Source: Caulobacter sp. (GTDB taxonomy: Bacteria > Pseudomonadota > Alphaproteobacteria > Caulobacterales > Caulobacteraceae). Taken from it: a stretch of 64,000 nucleotides of DNA. The notes beneath the pieces were generated by a model. The model had not been told where the DNA came from, did no database searches, and saw only the letters and a program-made list of their open reading frames with translations. The stretch spans positions 124,001 to 188,000 of the forward strand of contig NZ_JAGIBH010000004.1 in assembly GCF_017744445.1 (NCBI RefSeq), given 5' to 3'. The translations under genes and the position numbers were made by a program. Below, piece after piece: positions 15,563 through 23,998 of the stretch (position 1 is the stretch's first letter; each line of letters begins with the position of its first letter).

Positions 15563-16813
15563 CTATTTCACGCCGAACAGTCGCAGATCCACCGCCGCCG
15601 CCATGACCTTGTAGCCAGCGTCGCCGGGGTGCAGCCAGTCGCCGCTCTGATAGGCCTCGACCATGGTGTCGGGCTTCTTGGGATCACGCACGGCGGCGTC
15701 AAAGTCGATCACCCCGTCGAACGCGCCCGAGGTGCGGATCCAGGCATTGACCGCCTGGCGCGTCGCCTCGGTCTGCGGCGAGAAGCTGCGATAGCCGCCT
15801 TGCGGCGTCAGGGTGGCGCCATGGATGCGCAGGCCCTTGGCGTGGGCGCGCAGGATGATCTGCTTGTAGGCCCCGATCAGATCGTCGGCATTAGCGCGCT
15901 CGCCATACTGCGGATTAAAGGCCCGGTTGATGTCGTTGATGCCTTCCATCAGCACCACGTCGGTGGCGCCGGGCACCGACAGCACGTCGCGGTCGAAGCG
16001 CGCCAGGGCGCTGGGGCCAGAGCGCTCACGCAGCACGCGGTTGCCGCTGATGCCGACATTGACCACCGCCGCGCGGCCGGCCAGGCGCACGGCCAGCAGG
16101 TCGGGCCAGGACTGGTAGGCGCCGGGCGTCGAGCCCGCGCCCTCGGTGATGGAGTCACCCAGAGTCACGATCACCCGGCGCGGGGGGACCGAGGCGACCT
16201 CGACCCCGCTGACGATCGCGCCCAGACGCAGGGGCTTGTCGCCGAAGCGCGCGGCCGTGGTGAAGTCGCCCTTGTCCGACAGGGTCTGCCTGAGGCTGTG
16301 GGTCGGAAGCTTGGTCTCCTCGGGCAGGTACAGGCTGACCGCCAGTTCCTGCAACGCGGCCACGGGCAGGTCGACGGGATCGCTGTAGAGCGGCGCGCCG
16401 GGATAGATCATCGCCTGGGCCTGGCCGCCGAAGGTCAGGGCCTTGCCCTCCCCCGCCGAGCCATCGGCCTTGGCCGGCGCGACCGCCGCCTTGCCGATGA
16501 CGATCGGCGCGGTCCCGAACTCGTTGGAGAGGCGCACCCGCACCTTGGTCCCGGCGGCCGAGACGCGGACCAGTTGGCGGATCGTCACGTCGGCGACGGT
16601 CGAGGGACCGGAAGCCAGCGGCGGCGGCGTCTGTTGCGTGGCCGGCGGCGCGGGGGCCGGCGCGGGCGCGGGATTGGGCGCTGAAGCCGGCGGCGGCGCG
16701 TTCGGCGAGACGGGCGCGAAGCCCCAGGCGCCCAGCCAGCGGTCGGCGGCCAGGGCCTGGCTCGCGATCAGGGAGACCGCGAGGCAAGCGGCGGTGACAT
16801 GGCGAGCTTTCAT
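15563..16813 (-). CDS. Exported SGNH/GDSL hydrolase
   Basis: 416 aa from the ATG at 16813, followed by a signal peptide ending QALA-AD. After a Pro/Ala-rich linker (residues about 32-55) and a beta-sandwich-like region come the SGNH blocks: Ser in VTLGDSITEGAGS (block I), Gly in VGISGNRVL (block II), Asn in MEGINDINRAF (block III) and the Asp-x-x-His pair in DWLHPGDAGY (block V). It is likely an esterase, for example acting on acetyl or acyl groups of polysaccharides in the periplasm. A short hairpin abuts its ribosome binding site. Confidence 0.85.
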   Translation of the reverse strand: MKARHVTAACLAVSLIASQALAADRWLGAWGFAPVSPNAPPPASAPNPAPAPAPAPPATQQTPPPLASGPSTVADVTIRQLVRVSAAGTKVRVRLSNEFGTAPIVIGKAAVAPAKADGSAGEGKALTFGGQAQAMIYPGAPLYSDPVDLPVAALQELAVSLYLPEETKLPTHSLRQTLSDKGDFTTAARFGDKPLRLGAIVSGVEVASVPPRRVIVTLGDSITEGAGSTPGAYQSWPDLLAVRLAGRAAVVNVGISGNRVLRERSGPSALARFDRDVLSVPGATDVVLMEGINDINRAFNPQYGERANADDLIGAYKQIILRAHAKGLRIHGATLTPQGGYRSFSPQTEATRQAVNAWIRTSGAFDGVIDFDAAVRDPKKPDTMVEAYQSGDWLHPGDAGYKVMAAAVDLRLFGVK

Positions 16814-16822
16814 GAGGTCCCC

Positions 16823-16839
16823 TCCCAACTTTGTTGGGA
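16823..16839 (-). promoter_or_regulatory. Hairpin next to the ribosome binding site of the SGNH gene
   Basis: Perfect 7-bp stem TCCCAAC/GTTGGGA with a 3-base loop. On the mRNA strand it ends 9 bases before the start codon and its 3' arm runs into GGGAGGGGACC, the likely Shine-Dalgarno region, so it could limit translation. Confidence 0.45.
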
Positions 16840-16888
16840 AGGAGCCTAGCCGAGGAAGGGCCTTCGACACCCCATTTTTACCCCCTTC

Positions 16889-16996
16889 CCGCTCATCCCC
16901 GCGAAAGCGGGGACCCAAGCGGCCTCAGGGATTTGGCACGGACGAGAATAGGCCCGCAGACTCAGCTTGGGTCCCCGCTTTCGCGGGGATGAGCGG
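16889..16996. repeat. Paired-hairpin intergenic repeat, copy 2
   Basis: Perfect 32-bp inverted arms (16889-16920 and 16965-16996) around a 44-base spacer. Each arm holds the hairpin CCCCGC-GAAA-GCGGGG, a one-pair-shorter variant of the stem in copies 1 and 4. The spacer carries GACTC at 16959-16963. It lies downstream of argF and upstream of the SGNH gene. Confidence 0.85.
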
Positions 16997-17012
16997 AGTT
17001 GGGGATAGGGTC

Positions 17013-17948
17013 TTAGCCGATGGCCCCGAACGCCCAGGCCAGCACGGACTTCTGGGCGTGGATGCGGTTCTCGGCTTCGTCCCAGACCAGCGAGCGCGGG
17101 CCGTCCAAGACTTCGTCGGTGACTTCCTCGCCCCGGTGAGCCGGCAGGCAGTGCAGGAAGACGCCGTTGCCGGCCGCCAGGTCCATCAGCTTGTCGTCGA
17201 CCTGATAGGGCTCCAGCGCGGCCAGGCGCTCGTCATGGTCGGTGTCGCCCATCGAGACCCAGGTGTCGGCCACGACGACGTCGGCGCCCTTCACGGCTTC
17301 CTTGGCGTCCGTGCCCATGCTGACGCGGCCTTGCAGGCTCTCGGCGCGGGCCAGGTCGTGCAGGTCGGCGTGATAGACCGCCGGACAGGCGATCTTCAGC
17401 TCGAAGCCCAGCAGCGGCGCGGCATGGATGAAGCTGGAGCAGACATTGTTGCCGTCGCCGACCCAGGCGATGGTCTTGCCGGCGATCGGGCCGCGATGCT
17501 CCTCGATGGTGAGGATGTCGGCCATGATCTGGCAGGGGTGGCTCTTGTCGGTCAGGCCGTTGATGACTGGCACGGTCGAGACCTGGGCGAAGCGCTCGAC
17601 GTCGGCGTGGCTGTTGGCGCGGATCATCACCGCGTCGACCATGCGCGACAGCACCTTGGCGGTGTCCTCGATGGTCTCGCCGCGGCCCAGCTGCATGTCG
17701 TTGGACGTCGAGATGATGGCGCTGCCGCCCAGCTGGCGCATGGCCGCGTCGAACGAGAAGCGGGTGCGGGTCGAGTTCTTCTGGAAGATCATCGACAGCA
17801 CGCGGTCCTTGGCCGGCGCGTCGGCGTCGACCTTGCCCTGCGGCCAGCCCTTGCGGGCGGTCTTGCGGGCGTGGGCGTCGTCCAACATCAGGCGCAGGGT
17901 CGCGCCGTCCAGCTTCCACAGGTCGATGAAGTGGCGGGGGGTGGTCAT
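17013..17948 (-). CDS. argF: Ornithine carbamoyltransferase
   Basis: 311 aa. The carbamoyl phosphate site Ser59-Thr-Arg-Thr-Arg63 ([10 protein letters not shown]), the HPCQ-equivalent [11 protein letters not shown], the ornithine loop region VSMGD and the catalytic Cys in [11 protein letters not shown] are all present. It forms citrulline from ornithine and carbamoyl phosphate in arginine biosynthesis. It follows argD on the same strand, with a paired-hairpin repeat in the 115-base gap. Confidence 0.95.
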   Translation of the reverse strand: MTTPRHFIDLWKLDGATLRLMLDDAHARKTARKGWPQGKVDADAPAKDRVLSMIFQKNSTRTRFSFDAAMRQLGGSAIISTSNDMQLGRGETIEDTAKVLSRMVDAVMIRANSHADVERFAQVSTVPVINGLTDKSHPCQIMADILTIEEHRGPIAGKTIAWVGDGNNVCSSFIHAAPLLGFELKIACPAVYHADLHDLARAESLQGRVSMGTDAKEAVKGADVVVADTWVSMGDTDHDERLAALEPYQVDDKLMDLAAGNGVFLHCLPAHRGEEVTDEVLDGPRSLVWDEAENRIHAQKSVLAWAFGAIG

Positions 17949-17970
17949 CGGACTATCCCTTATCCCCGCA

Positions 17971-18045
17971 TCCCCGGCGAAAGCCGGGGCCCAGATGCAT
18001 CCTGGAAGTCAGCGGGCTTGATCTGGGTCCCGGCTTTCGCCGGGA
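17971..18045. repeat. Paired-hairpin intergenic repeat, copy 3
   Basis: Arms at 17971-17996 and 18021-18045. The left arm stem is CCCCGGC/GCCGGGG with GAAA loop; the right arm has TCCCGGC/GCCGGGA, a compensated pair change. No GANTC was found in this copy. It lies inside the argD-argF intergenic region and would be transcribed if the two genes share a message. Confidence 0.8.
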
Positions 18046-18063
18046 AAACGGGGGTGAGAGGTT

Positions 18064-19281
18064 TTAGGCAGCCGAGGCCTTGGCGCGCGCGGTTTCGCAG
18101 GCCTTTTCCAGCTTGGCGATCGCCTCGCTGGCTTCCTCGACGGTCAGGTTCAGCGGCGGCAGCAGGCGCACGCAGTTGTCGCCGCCGCCGGCGATCAGCA
18201 GCTTCTGATCGCGGGCCATGACCATGAAGTCACGGTTGTTCGGCACCACCTTGATGCCGATCAGCATGCCCTTGCCGCGGATGTCGACGATGACGTCCGG
18301 GAAGCGGTCCTTCAGACCGTTCAGCTGCTGGGTGAAGTAGCCGGCGACGGTCTTGACGTTGTCCAGCAGCTCTTCGCTGTTGATCGCGTCGAAGGCCGCC
18401 TGGCCCACGGCCATGGCCAGCGGGTTGCCGCCGTAGGTCGACCCGTGAACGCCCGGGGTCATGCCGCGCGCCGCCTCGGTCGAGGCCAGGCAGGCGCCGA
18501 CCGGGAAGCCGCCGCCCAGGGCCTTGGCCACGGCCATGATGTCCGGTTCGGCGCCTTCCGCCCACTCGTAGGCGAACAGCTTGCCCGTCCGGCCCATGCC
18601 GCTTTGCACTTCGTCGAAGATCAGCAGGACGCCGGCGTCGCGGGTGATCTGGCGCAGCTCGATCAGCTGGGCTTCGGTCAGGGCGCGCGCGCCGCCCTCG
18701 CCCTGCACCGGCTCGATGATCACCGCGGCGGTCTTGTCGTCGATGGCGGCCTTCAGGGCGTCCATGTCGCCGAACGGCAGCTGGATGTAGCCCGGCAGGC
18801 GCGGACCAAAGCCGTCCAGATAGCTGGCGTTGCCCGAGGCGTTGACCGCCGCGTACGACCGGCCGTGGAACGAACCGTCGAAGCCGATGATGTTCACGCG
18901 CTCGGCCTGGCCGTTGACCACGTGATAGCGACGGGCGGCCTTCAGGGCGCACTCGATCGCCTCGGTGCCCGAGTTGGTGAAGAACACCACGTCGGCGAAG
19001 GTGGCCGCGCACAGCTTGTCGGCCAGCACTTCCTGCTCGGGGATCGTGTAGATGTTGGAGACGTGCCAGAGCTTCTCGCCCTGGGTCTTCAGCGCATCGA
19101 CCAGCACGGGGTGGGCGTGGCCCAGGCCGCAGGTGGCGATGCCGGCCACACAGTCCAGGTATTCCTCGCCCGTGGTCGAGAACAGTCGCGCGCCTCGGCC
19201 TCGCTCAAACGCCAGCGGGGCGCGGTTGTAGACGCCCATGATGTGGTGTTGTGCGGGGTTGGACGACGTCGCGGTGCTCAA
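18064..19281 (-). CDS. argD: Acetylornithine aminotransferase
   Basis: 405 aa, class III PLP aminotransferase. The start is TTG at 19281, backed by a strong AGGAGGG element 7 bases upstream and by the conserved HHIMGVYNRAPLAFERG segment that follows. Visible motifs: NSGTEAIECALK, FHGRSYAA, PVQGEGG, LIFDEVQSGMGRTG, and the PLP lysine in VAKALGGGFPVGA. It makes N-acetylornithine in arginine biosynthesis (it may also act on succinyldiaminopimelate). A hairpin sits in its leader. Confidence 0.93.
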   Translation of the reverse strand: MSTATSSNPAQHHIMGVYNRAPLAFERGRGARLFSTTGEEYLDCVAGIATCGLGHAHPVLVDALKTQGEKLWHVSNIYTIPEQEVLADKLCAATFADVVFFTNSGTEAIECALKAARRYHVVNGQAERVNIIGFDGSFHGRSYAAVNASGNASYLDGFGPRLPGYIQLPFGDMDALKAAIDDKTAAVIIEPVQGEGGARALTEAQLIELRQITRDAGVLLIFDEVQSGMGRTGKLFAYEWAEGAEPDIMAVAKALGGGFPVGACLASTEAARGMTPGVHGSTYGGNPLAMAVGQAAFDAINSEELLDNVKTVAGYFTQQLNGLKDRFPDVIVDIRGKGMLIGIKVVPNNRDFMVMARDQKLLIAGGGDNCVRLLPPLNLTVEEASEAIAKLEKACETARAKASAA

Positions 19282-19309
19282 GGACCGGCCCTCCTAAAAG
19301 GAAAGAAGC

Positions 19310-19330
19310 CCCCGCACTGCAAGTGCGGGG
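19310..19330 (-). promoter_or_regulatory. Leader hairpin upstream of argD
   Basis: Perfect 9-bp stem CCCCGCACT/AGTGCGGGG with a 3-base loop, 28 bases before the argD start. Read on the argD strand it is followed by a pyrimidine-rich CTTCTTTCCTTTT tract. It could be a terminator for the upstream ABC permease gene or an attenuator of argD. Confidence 0.5.
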
Positions 19331-19415
19331 ACCGGAAGGCCGCAGGTTGTCGCCGTGGAACGACGTCGTGTCAATCAAGGGACTGTGAAAAGGCCCTGAA
19401 AAACCGGCGGAAAAC

Positions 19416-20237
19416 CTAGCTCTTCAGACGGTAACCCGTGACGAACAGGCGCCAGCACCACAGGAACATCGCGACGGTCAGCGCGCCAGTCGCCGCGACG
19501 CCGATCAGGATCGAGCCGTCGGCATGGCCGATGAAGCCGTAGCGGAAGCCGTCGATCAGATAGAAGAACGGATTGAAGTGGCTGGCCGTGCGGAACGGCT
19601 CGGGCAGCTTGTCGACCAGGTAGAACGTGCCCGACAGGAAGGTCATGGGCATGATCAGGAAGTTGGTGACGGCGGCCAGCTGGTCGAACTTCTCCGACCA
19701 CAGGCCGGCCAGCACGCCGGCCAGGCCCAGGATCAGCGAGGCAGCGACGCCAAAATAGAGGATGGCCCACAGGTGGGCGATCGACAGGCCCGCGCCCGGC
19801 AGCACGCCGATGACGATGGCGGTGACCGCGCCCACCACGATACCGCGCGTCGCCGCGCCCAGGGTAAAGCCCAGCACCTGCTCCAGCGCCGATAGCGGCG
19901 GGGTCAGGAAGTCGGGCGTCAGGCCCATCATCTTGGCCTGGATCAGCGACGAGGACGAGTTGGCGAAGGCGTTGTTCAGGATCGCCATCATGATCAGGCC
20001 CGGAGCCACGAAATGGCCGAAGGTGACCCCGCCCACGGCCGGCCGGCTGGCGCCGACGGCGACCACGAAGACCAGCATGTAGAGCAGCGTGGTGACCACC
20101 GGCGCGGCCACGGTCTGAGTCCCGACCTTCCAGAACCGGCGGATTTCACGCTGATACAGGGTGACGAACCCGGACCAATTCCAGCCGTGGTAGTCGCGCG
20201 GCTGCGGCGGAATGACGCTGTTCGTCATATCTCTCAT
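19416..20237 (-). CDS. ABC-2 type transporter permease
   Basis: 273 aa with six hydrophobic segments and the ABC-2 signature near the third (FGHFVAPGLIMMAILNNAFANSSS in part, then LEQVLGFTLGAATRG, LGLAGVLAGLWSEKFDQ, FLSGTFYLVDKLP). The start may be the ATG at 20237 or the one three codons later. No ATPase gene lies beside it in this window, so it is an orphan permease that must pair with an ATPase encoded elsewhere. ABC-2 permeases export drugs, lipids or polysaccharides. Confidence 0.88.
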   Translation of the reverse strand: MRDMTNSVIPPQPRDYHGWNWSGFVTLYQREIRRFWKVGTQTVAAPVVTTLLYMLVFVVAVGASRPAVGGVTFGHFVAPGLIMMAILNNAFANSSSSLIQAKMMGLTPDFLTPPLSALEQVLGFTLGAATRGIVVGAVTAIVIGVLPGAGLSIAHLWAILYFGVAASLILGLAGVLAGLWSEKFDQLAAVTNFLIMPMTFLSGTFYLVDKLPEPFRTASHFNPFFYLIDGFRYGFIGHADGSILIGVAATGALTVAMFLWCWRLFVTGYRLKS

Positions 20238-20306
20238 AGGCTCAACCCGTTGTGTTGCTTGGCCATGTGCGCCTTGAGGGGCCGTTCCGCAAGCTTGGGC
20301 TTGCGT

Positions 20307-20373
20307 GAATCAACATCTTGTTTCTGTGGACAGAGTCGTTGGCGCCTATTGTGCGCTTTAACACATTCTTTAC
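20307..20373 (+). promoter_or_regulatory. gcrA promoter region with GANTC, DnaA-like and CtrA-like sites
   Basis: Two GANTC sites (GAATC 20307-20311, GAGTC 20333-20337), a DnaA-box-like TGTGGACAG (20325-20333, 7 of 9 to TGTGGATAA) and a CtrA-like TTAA-N7-TTTA (20358-20372). In C. crescentus gcrA is activated by DnaA and repressed by CtrA. A 6-bp hairpin GCAAGC-TTGG-GCTTGC lies at 20289-20304. Confidence 0.6.
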
Positions 20374-20477
20374 GATATCTAGTAGGACGACAGCCGGCGG
20401 GGCTGTCCGATCACCAAATGTAGGGGCGATGGGCGTGGGGACGCTCGTCTCTCCTAGGTAAACGGCGGAGACGGGTT

Positions 20478-21002
20478 ATGAGCTGGACCGACGAACGAGT
20501 CTCGACCTTGAAGAAGCTTTGGCTGGACGGCCTGTCGGCCAGTCAGATCGCCAAACAACTGGGCGGCGTCACGCGCAACGCCGTCATCGGCAAGGTGCAC
20601 CGCCTGGGCCTGTCGGGCCGCGCGGCCCCCTCGCAACCGGCGCGCCCGGCGTTCAAGGCCCCGCGTCCGGCCCGTCCGGCCGCCCAGGCCATGCCGTCGG
20701 CGCCGCGCCGCGTGACCCCGGTCGAAGCGCCGACCTCGTCGGTTCCGGTGGCCTCGGCCCCCGCGCCGCTGCCGGCCTTCCGGCATGAAGAGCCGGGCTC
20801 GGCCACCGTGCTGACCCTGGGCGCGCACATGTGCAAGTGGCCGATCGGCGACCCGTCGTCGGAAGGCTTCACCTTCTGCGGCCGCCGCTCGTCGGAAGGC
20901 CCCTACTGCGTCGAACACGCCCGCGTGGCCTACCAGCCGCAGCAGACCAAGAAGAAGGGCGGCGCCACCGAGCTCGCCCGTTCGCTTCGCCGCTACATCT
21001 AA
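20478..21002 (+). CDS. gcrA: Cell-cycle regulator GcrA
   Basis: 174 aa. The N-terminal DNA-binding domain (residues 1-46) begins MSWTDERVSTLKKLWLDG, continues SASQIAKQLGG and ends TRNAVIGKVHRLGLSGR. Then follow a long Ala/Pro-rich linker (about 50-110) and the C-terminal sigma-70-interacting domain with MCKWPIGDP, FCGRRSSEGPYCVEHARVAY and the terminal LRRYI. GcrA binds RNA polymerase holoenzyme and opens promoters that carry CcrM-methylated GANTC sites, driving S-phase genes. The protein matches the Caulobacter form closely from memory. Length and domains are complete. Confidence 0.97.
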   Translation: MSWTDERVSTLKKLWLDGLSASQIAKQLGGVTRNAVIGKVHRLGLSGRAAPSQPARPAFKAPRPARPAAQAMPSAPRRVTPVEAPTSSVPVASAPAPLPAFRHEEPGSATVLTLGAHMCKWPIGDPSSEGFTFCGRRSSEGPYCVEHARVAYQPQQTKKKGGATELARSLRRYI

Positions 21003-21029
21003 GAAGAACAAAAGTCTCTCAGGCGGCGG

Positions 21030-21066
21030 ATCCCGGATGGCCCAAAAGGCCGTCCGGGATTTTTGC
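21030..21066 (+). terminator. Rho-independent terminator after gcrA
   Basis: 13-pair stem from 21030 to 21060 (one G-T pair) with a CAAAA loop, followed by TTTTG. It begins 28 bases after the gcrA stop. Confidence 0.88.
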
Positions 21067-21088
21067 GTTTCAGCCCCGACAGTCCGTT

Positions 21089-21206
21089 TCCCCGGCGAAA
21101 GCCGGGGCCCAGATTCAGCCTGAGCGGTTTGGGATGATCCGAGATACGCCCGTCCAATTCGTCAGGCGTTCGTGGGCTCGATCTGGGCCCCGGCTTTCGC
21201 CGGGGA
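21089..21206. repeat. Paired-hairpin intergenic repeat, copy 4
   Basis: Perfect 26-bp inverted arms (21089-21114 and 21181-21206), each a CCCCGGC-GAAA-GCCGGGG hairpin. GATTC at 21112-21116 overlaps the left arm edge. It lies between the gcrA terminator and xseA. Confidence 0.87.
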
Positions 21207-21268
21207 GATCGGGTGTTTGTTGGGCGTTACTGATGACCCGAGCGGACTTCCGCCCTAGATAAGCTCCC

Positions 21269-22795
21269 ATGACGGACCTCGCGCCGAACGATTCCAACGC
21301 GCCGCCCTATTCGGTTTCCGAGCTGGCCTTCGCCCTGAAGCGCACGCTGGAGGACCGCTATGGCTTCGTGCGTCTGCGCGGTGAGCTGTCCAAGGTCACG
21401 CACCACAGCAACGGCCACGTCTATCTGACCATCAAGGACGACAAGTCCGCGATCGACGGCGTCGTCTGGAAAGGCAACGTGCGGGGCCTGGGCGTGCGGC
21501 CCGAGCACGGGCTCGAGGTCATCGTCACCGGCAAGATCACCACCTATCCGGCCGGCTCGCGCTACCAGATCGTCATCGACAGCATGGAGGCCGCCGGCGT
21601 CGGCGCGCTGCTCGCCCAGCTGGAGCGGCTGAAGGCCAAGCTGGCTGGCGAGGGTTTGTTCGACGCTCAGCGCAAGCGCCCCCTGCCCTCGATGCCGGCC
21701 GTCGTCGGCGTCATCACCAGCCCGACCGGCGCGGTGATCCGTGACATCCTGCACCGCATCCGTGACCGCTGGCCCTGCCAGGTGCTGGTCTGGCCCTGCG
21801 TGGTGCAAGGCGACGCCGCCGCCGGCCAGGTCAGCGCGGCCATTCGTGGCTTCAACGCCATCGCGCCCGGCGGTCCGGTGCCGCGTCCCGACATCCTGAT
21901 CGTCGCGCGCGGCGGCGGCTCGGTCGAGGACCTGTGGGCCTTCAACGACGAGGGCCTGGCCCGCACCGTGGCCGAGGGGACCATCCCGCTGATCTCGGCC
22001 GTCGGCCACGAGACCGACACCACCCTGATCGACTTCGTCTCCGACCGCCGCGCGCCGACCCCGACCGCCGCCGCCGAGATGGCCACGCCGGTGCTGGCCG
22101 AGTTGCGCGCCCTGATCTCGGACTTCGACCGCCGCCTGAACCGCTGCGGCTCGCGCACGATCGAGGATCGCCGCACCCGCCTGGTCAGCGCCGCCCGCGG
22201 CCTGCCCCGCCCCGACGATATCCTGGCCTTGGCCCAGCAACGGTTCGACATCGCCTCGGGACGCCTGGACGCGGCCCTGCACCGCAACACCACCGTCCAC
22301 GCCCAGGAGCTGCTGAAGGTCACCGCGCGCCTGACGCCGGACGCCCTGCGCCGTCAGCATGCTAGCAAGGCCGACCGCGTCGCGGACCTCGGCCGTCGCC
22401 TGGATCTGGCCGCCCGCCGCGTTCCCGACCGCGCCGCCCAGCACGCGCGCCTGCCCGCCCTGTGGCAGCGCCTGAACGCCGCCGGCGACCGCCGCCTGCA
22501 GCGCGACGCCGACCGCCTGGCCAACCTGGAAAAGCTGCGCCAGTCGCTGAACCCCGAGCGGCCGCTGGAGCTGGGCTTCGCCCTGGTTCGCAAGGGCGAC
22601 GGTACCCTGGCCCGCTCGGCCGCCGACTTGGTCTCGGGCGAGCGCGTGAACCTGAAGTTCAAGAGCGGCGACCGCGACGCAGTGATCGACGGCGAAGGCG
22701 GCTTCGTCCCGCCGCCTGCGCCCGCAGCAGCGCCGGCGCCGAAACCCCGCCCCAAGCCGGCCGCGCCGCCGGCCGATCAGGGCGACCTGTTCTGA
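21269..22795 (+). CDS. xseA: Exodeoxyribonuclease VII large subunit
   Basis: 508 aa. The N-terminal OB fold ([28 protein letters not shown]) is followed by the catalytic core with [38 protein letters not shown] and [23 protein letters not shown], then a long coiled coil and a C-terminal segment ending in a Pro/Ala-rich tail with DQGDLF. ExoVII degrades single-stranded DNA from both ends in repair. xseB is not present in the window. Likely first gene of a unit with the DUF2093 gene and the M23 peptidase. Confidence 0.95.
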   Translation: MTDLAPNDSNAPPYSVSELAFALKRTLEDRYGFVRLRGELSKVTHHSNGHVYLTIKDDKSAIDGVVWKGNVRGLGVRPEHGLEVIVTGKITTYPAGSRYQIVIDSMEAAGVGALLAQLERLKAKLAGEGLFDAQRKRPLPSMPAVVGVITSPTGAVIRDILHRIRDRWPCQVLVWPCVVQGDAAAGQVSAAIRGFNAIAPGGPVPRPDILIVARGGGSVEDLWAFNDEGLARTVAEGTIPLISAVGHETDTTLIDFVSDRRAPTPTAAAEMATPVLAELRALISDFDRRLNRCGSRTIEDRRTRLVSAARGLPRPDDILALAQQRFDIASGRLDAALHRNTTVHAQELLKVTARLTPDALRRQHASKADRVADLGRRLDLAARRVPDRAAQHARLPALWQRLNAAGDRRLQRDADRLANLEKLRQSLNPERPLELGFALVRKGDGTLARSAADLVSGERVNLKFKSGDRDAVIDGEGGFVPPPAPAAAPAPKPRPKPAAPPADQGDLF

Positions 22796-22823
22796 GCCTT
22801 CGGGTTGGCGTAGAGTAAGAGCC

Positions 22824-23039
22824 ATGAACGCTTTCGATCGAGATCTCGGCAAGTCCGACGGCCTGGCCGTCCTGCATTATGGCGACGGCGAATATGCCGT
22901 GCTCAGCCCTGGCCGCTTCGTGCTGTGCGCCGTGACCAACAAGCAGATCCCGCTGGAAGCCCTGCGCTACTGGAGCCCCGAGCACCAGGAAGCCTATGCC
23001 GGCCCCACCGAGGCGCTGAAGCGTTGGCAAGAGGCCTGA
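22824..23039 (+). CDS. DUF2093 domain protein
   Basis: 71 aa, small and acidic. The conserved DUF2093 features are visible: DGEYAVLSPGRFVLCAVT, then IPLEALRYWSPEHQEAYAGP. This alphaproteobacterial family is often beside xseA, as here (28 bases downstream). No function is established. The downstream M23 gene starts inside its last codons. Confidence 0.85.
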   Translation: MNAFDRDLGKSDGLAVLHYGDGEYAVLSPGRFVLCAVTNKQIPLEALRYWSPEHQEAYAGPTEALKRWQEA

Positions 23040-23872
23040 GCCGCCGCGCGGTCATCGCCGCGCTTCCGCTTTCCGGTCTGGCGGGGCTCGCGCACGCGGC
23101 CGCGCCGGGTCTTTCCCTATCTGGCAAGTTCGTCCAGGGCGGCTATGCCGTCGGCCGCACCACGCCACGCGCGCTGATCGACGTCGATGGCCTGGTTCAG
23201 ACCACCGCCTCGGCCAACGGCTGGTTCGTGATCGGTTTCGACCGCGACGCTCCGCCGGCCAGCAAGCTGACGGTGACCACGCCGGACGGCTCGGCCATCG
23301 ACGAGCGCACGATCGCGCCGGGCGACTTCGACATCCAGCGCATCGACGGCCTGCCGCCCGAGCAGGTCACTCCGACCGACCCGGCCCTGCTGGAGCGGAT
23401 CACCGCAGAGAACGTGCGCAAGGTCGCCGGCTTCGCCAGCCAGATCGACCTGGAGGGGTTTCGCGACGGATTCATACTACCGGTTGTCGGCGCGCGCCGT
23501 TCGGCCCGGTTCGGCGGCCAGCGGATCCTGAATGGTGAACCCAAGCGTCCCCATTATGGGGTTGACCTGGCGACCCCGGTGGGCACGCCAGTGCGCGCTC
23601 CGGCGGGCGGCGTGATCGCCTTCGCCGAGACTGGATTGCATTATGAAGGCGGTCTCGTCCTGGTCGATCACGGCCAGGGTTTGGTGACGGCCTATCTGCA
23701 CCTGTCGAAAATCCTCGTCCCCACGGGCACTTATGTGAAACAGGGCCAATTGATCGCGCAAACCGGCAAGGAAGGCCGCGCGACCGGCCCTCACCTGTGC
23801 TGGCGCATGAAGTGGCGCGGCCGCAACCTGGACCCATCCCTGCTGGTCGGCGCAGGGCCTTTCCAAGCTTAA
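23024..23872 (+). CDS. M23 (LytM-type) peptidase with altered HxH motif
   Basis: 282 aa from a TTG at 23024, overlapping the previous gene by 16 bases; no better start was seen. The N-terminus (GLSRRAVIAALPLSGLAGLAHA) looks like an export signal, possibly Tat because of the double Arg. The C-terminal LytM fold has the first zinc ligands in RPHYGVDLATPVGTPV and a HGQGLVTAYLHLSK segment. The last motif reads GPHLCWRM, so the usual second His of HxH is Cys259. It may be an active peptidoglycan endopeptidase with a Cys ligand, or a regulator that has lost catalysis. Confidence 0.85.
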   Translation: MARGLSRRAVIAALPLSGLAGLAHAAAPGLSLSGKFVQGGYAVGRTTPRALIDVDGLVQTTASANGWFVIGFDRDAPPASKLTVTTPDGSAIDERTIAPGDFDIQRIDGLPPEQVTPTDPALLERITAENVRKVAGFASQIDLEGFRDGFILPVVGARRSARFGGQRILNGEPKRPHYGVDLATPVGTPVRAPAGGVIAFAETGLHYEGGLVLVDHGQGLVTAYLHLSKILVPTGTYVKQGQLIAQTGKEGRATGPHLCWRMKWRGRNLDPSLLVGAGPFQA

Positions 23873-23998
23873 GTTTCCCCCCTGGCGCGAGTTAAAATCA
23901 TTCGCTAGCTATGCCGCCGATCGGGATAGGGGTCCGTCGGGGGAACGGACGCCAAGGTTCCGGTCTTTCCGCAAGATCCTTCAGGAGGCGGCTCCCGC

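Noticed and set aside
16443..18221. 592-codon plus-strand frame across argF and the repeat elements
   Set aside because: Runs antisense through argF and both repeats; no start signal or motif.
21227..22852. 541-codon minus-strand open frame opposite xseA
   Set aside because: Shadow frame of a GC-rich gene; composition is Gly/Gln/Arg repeats with no domain, and XseA is complete on the other strand.
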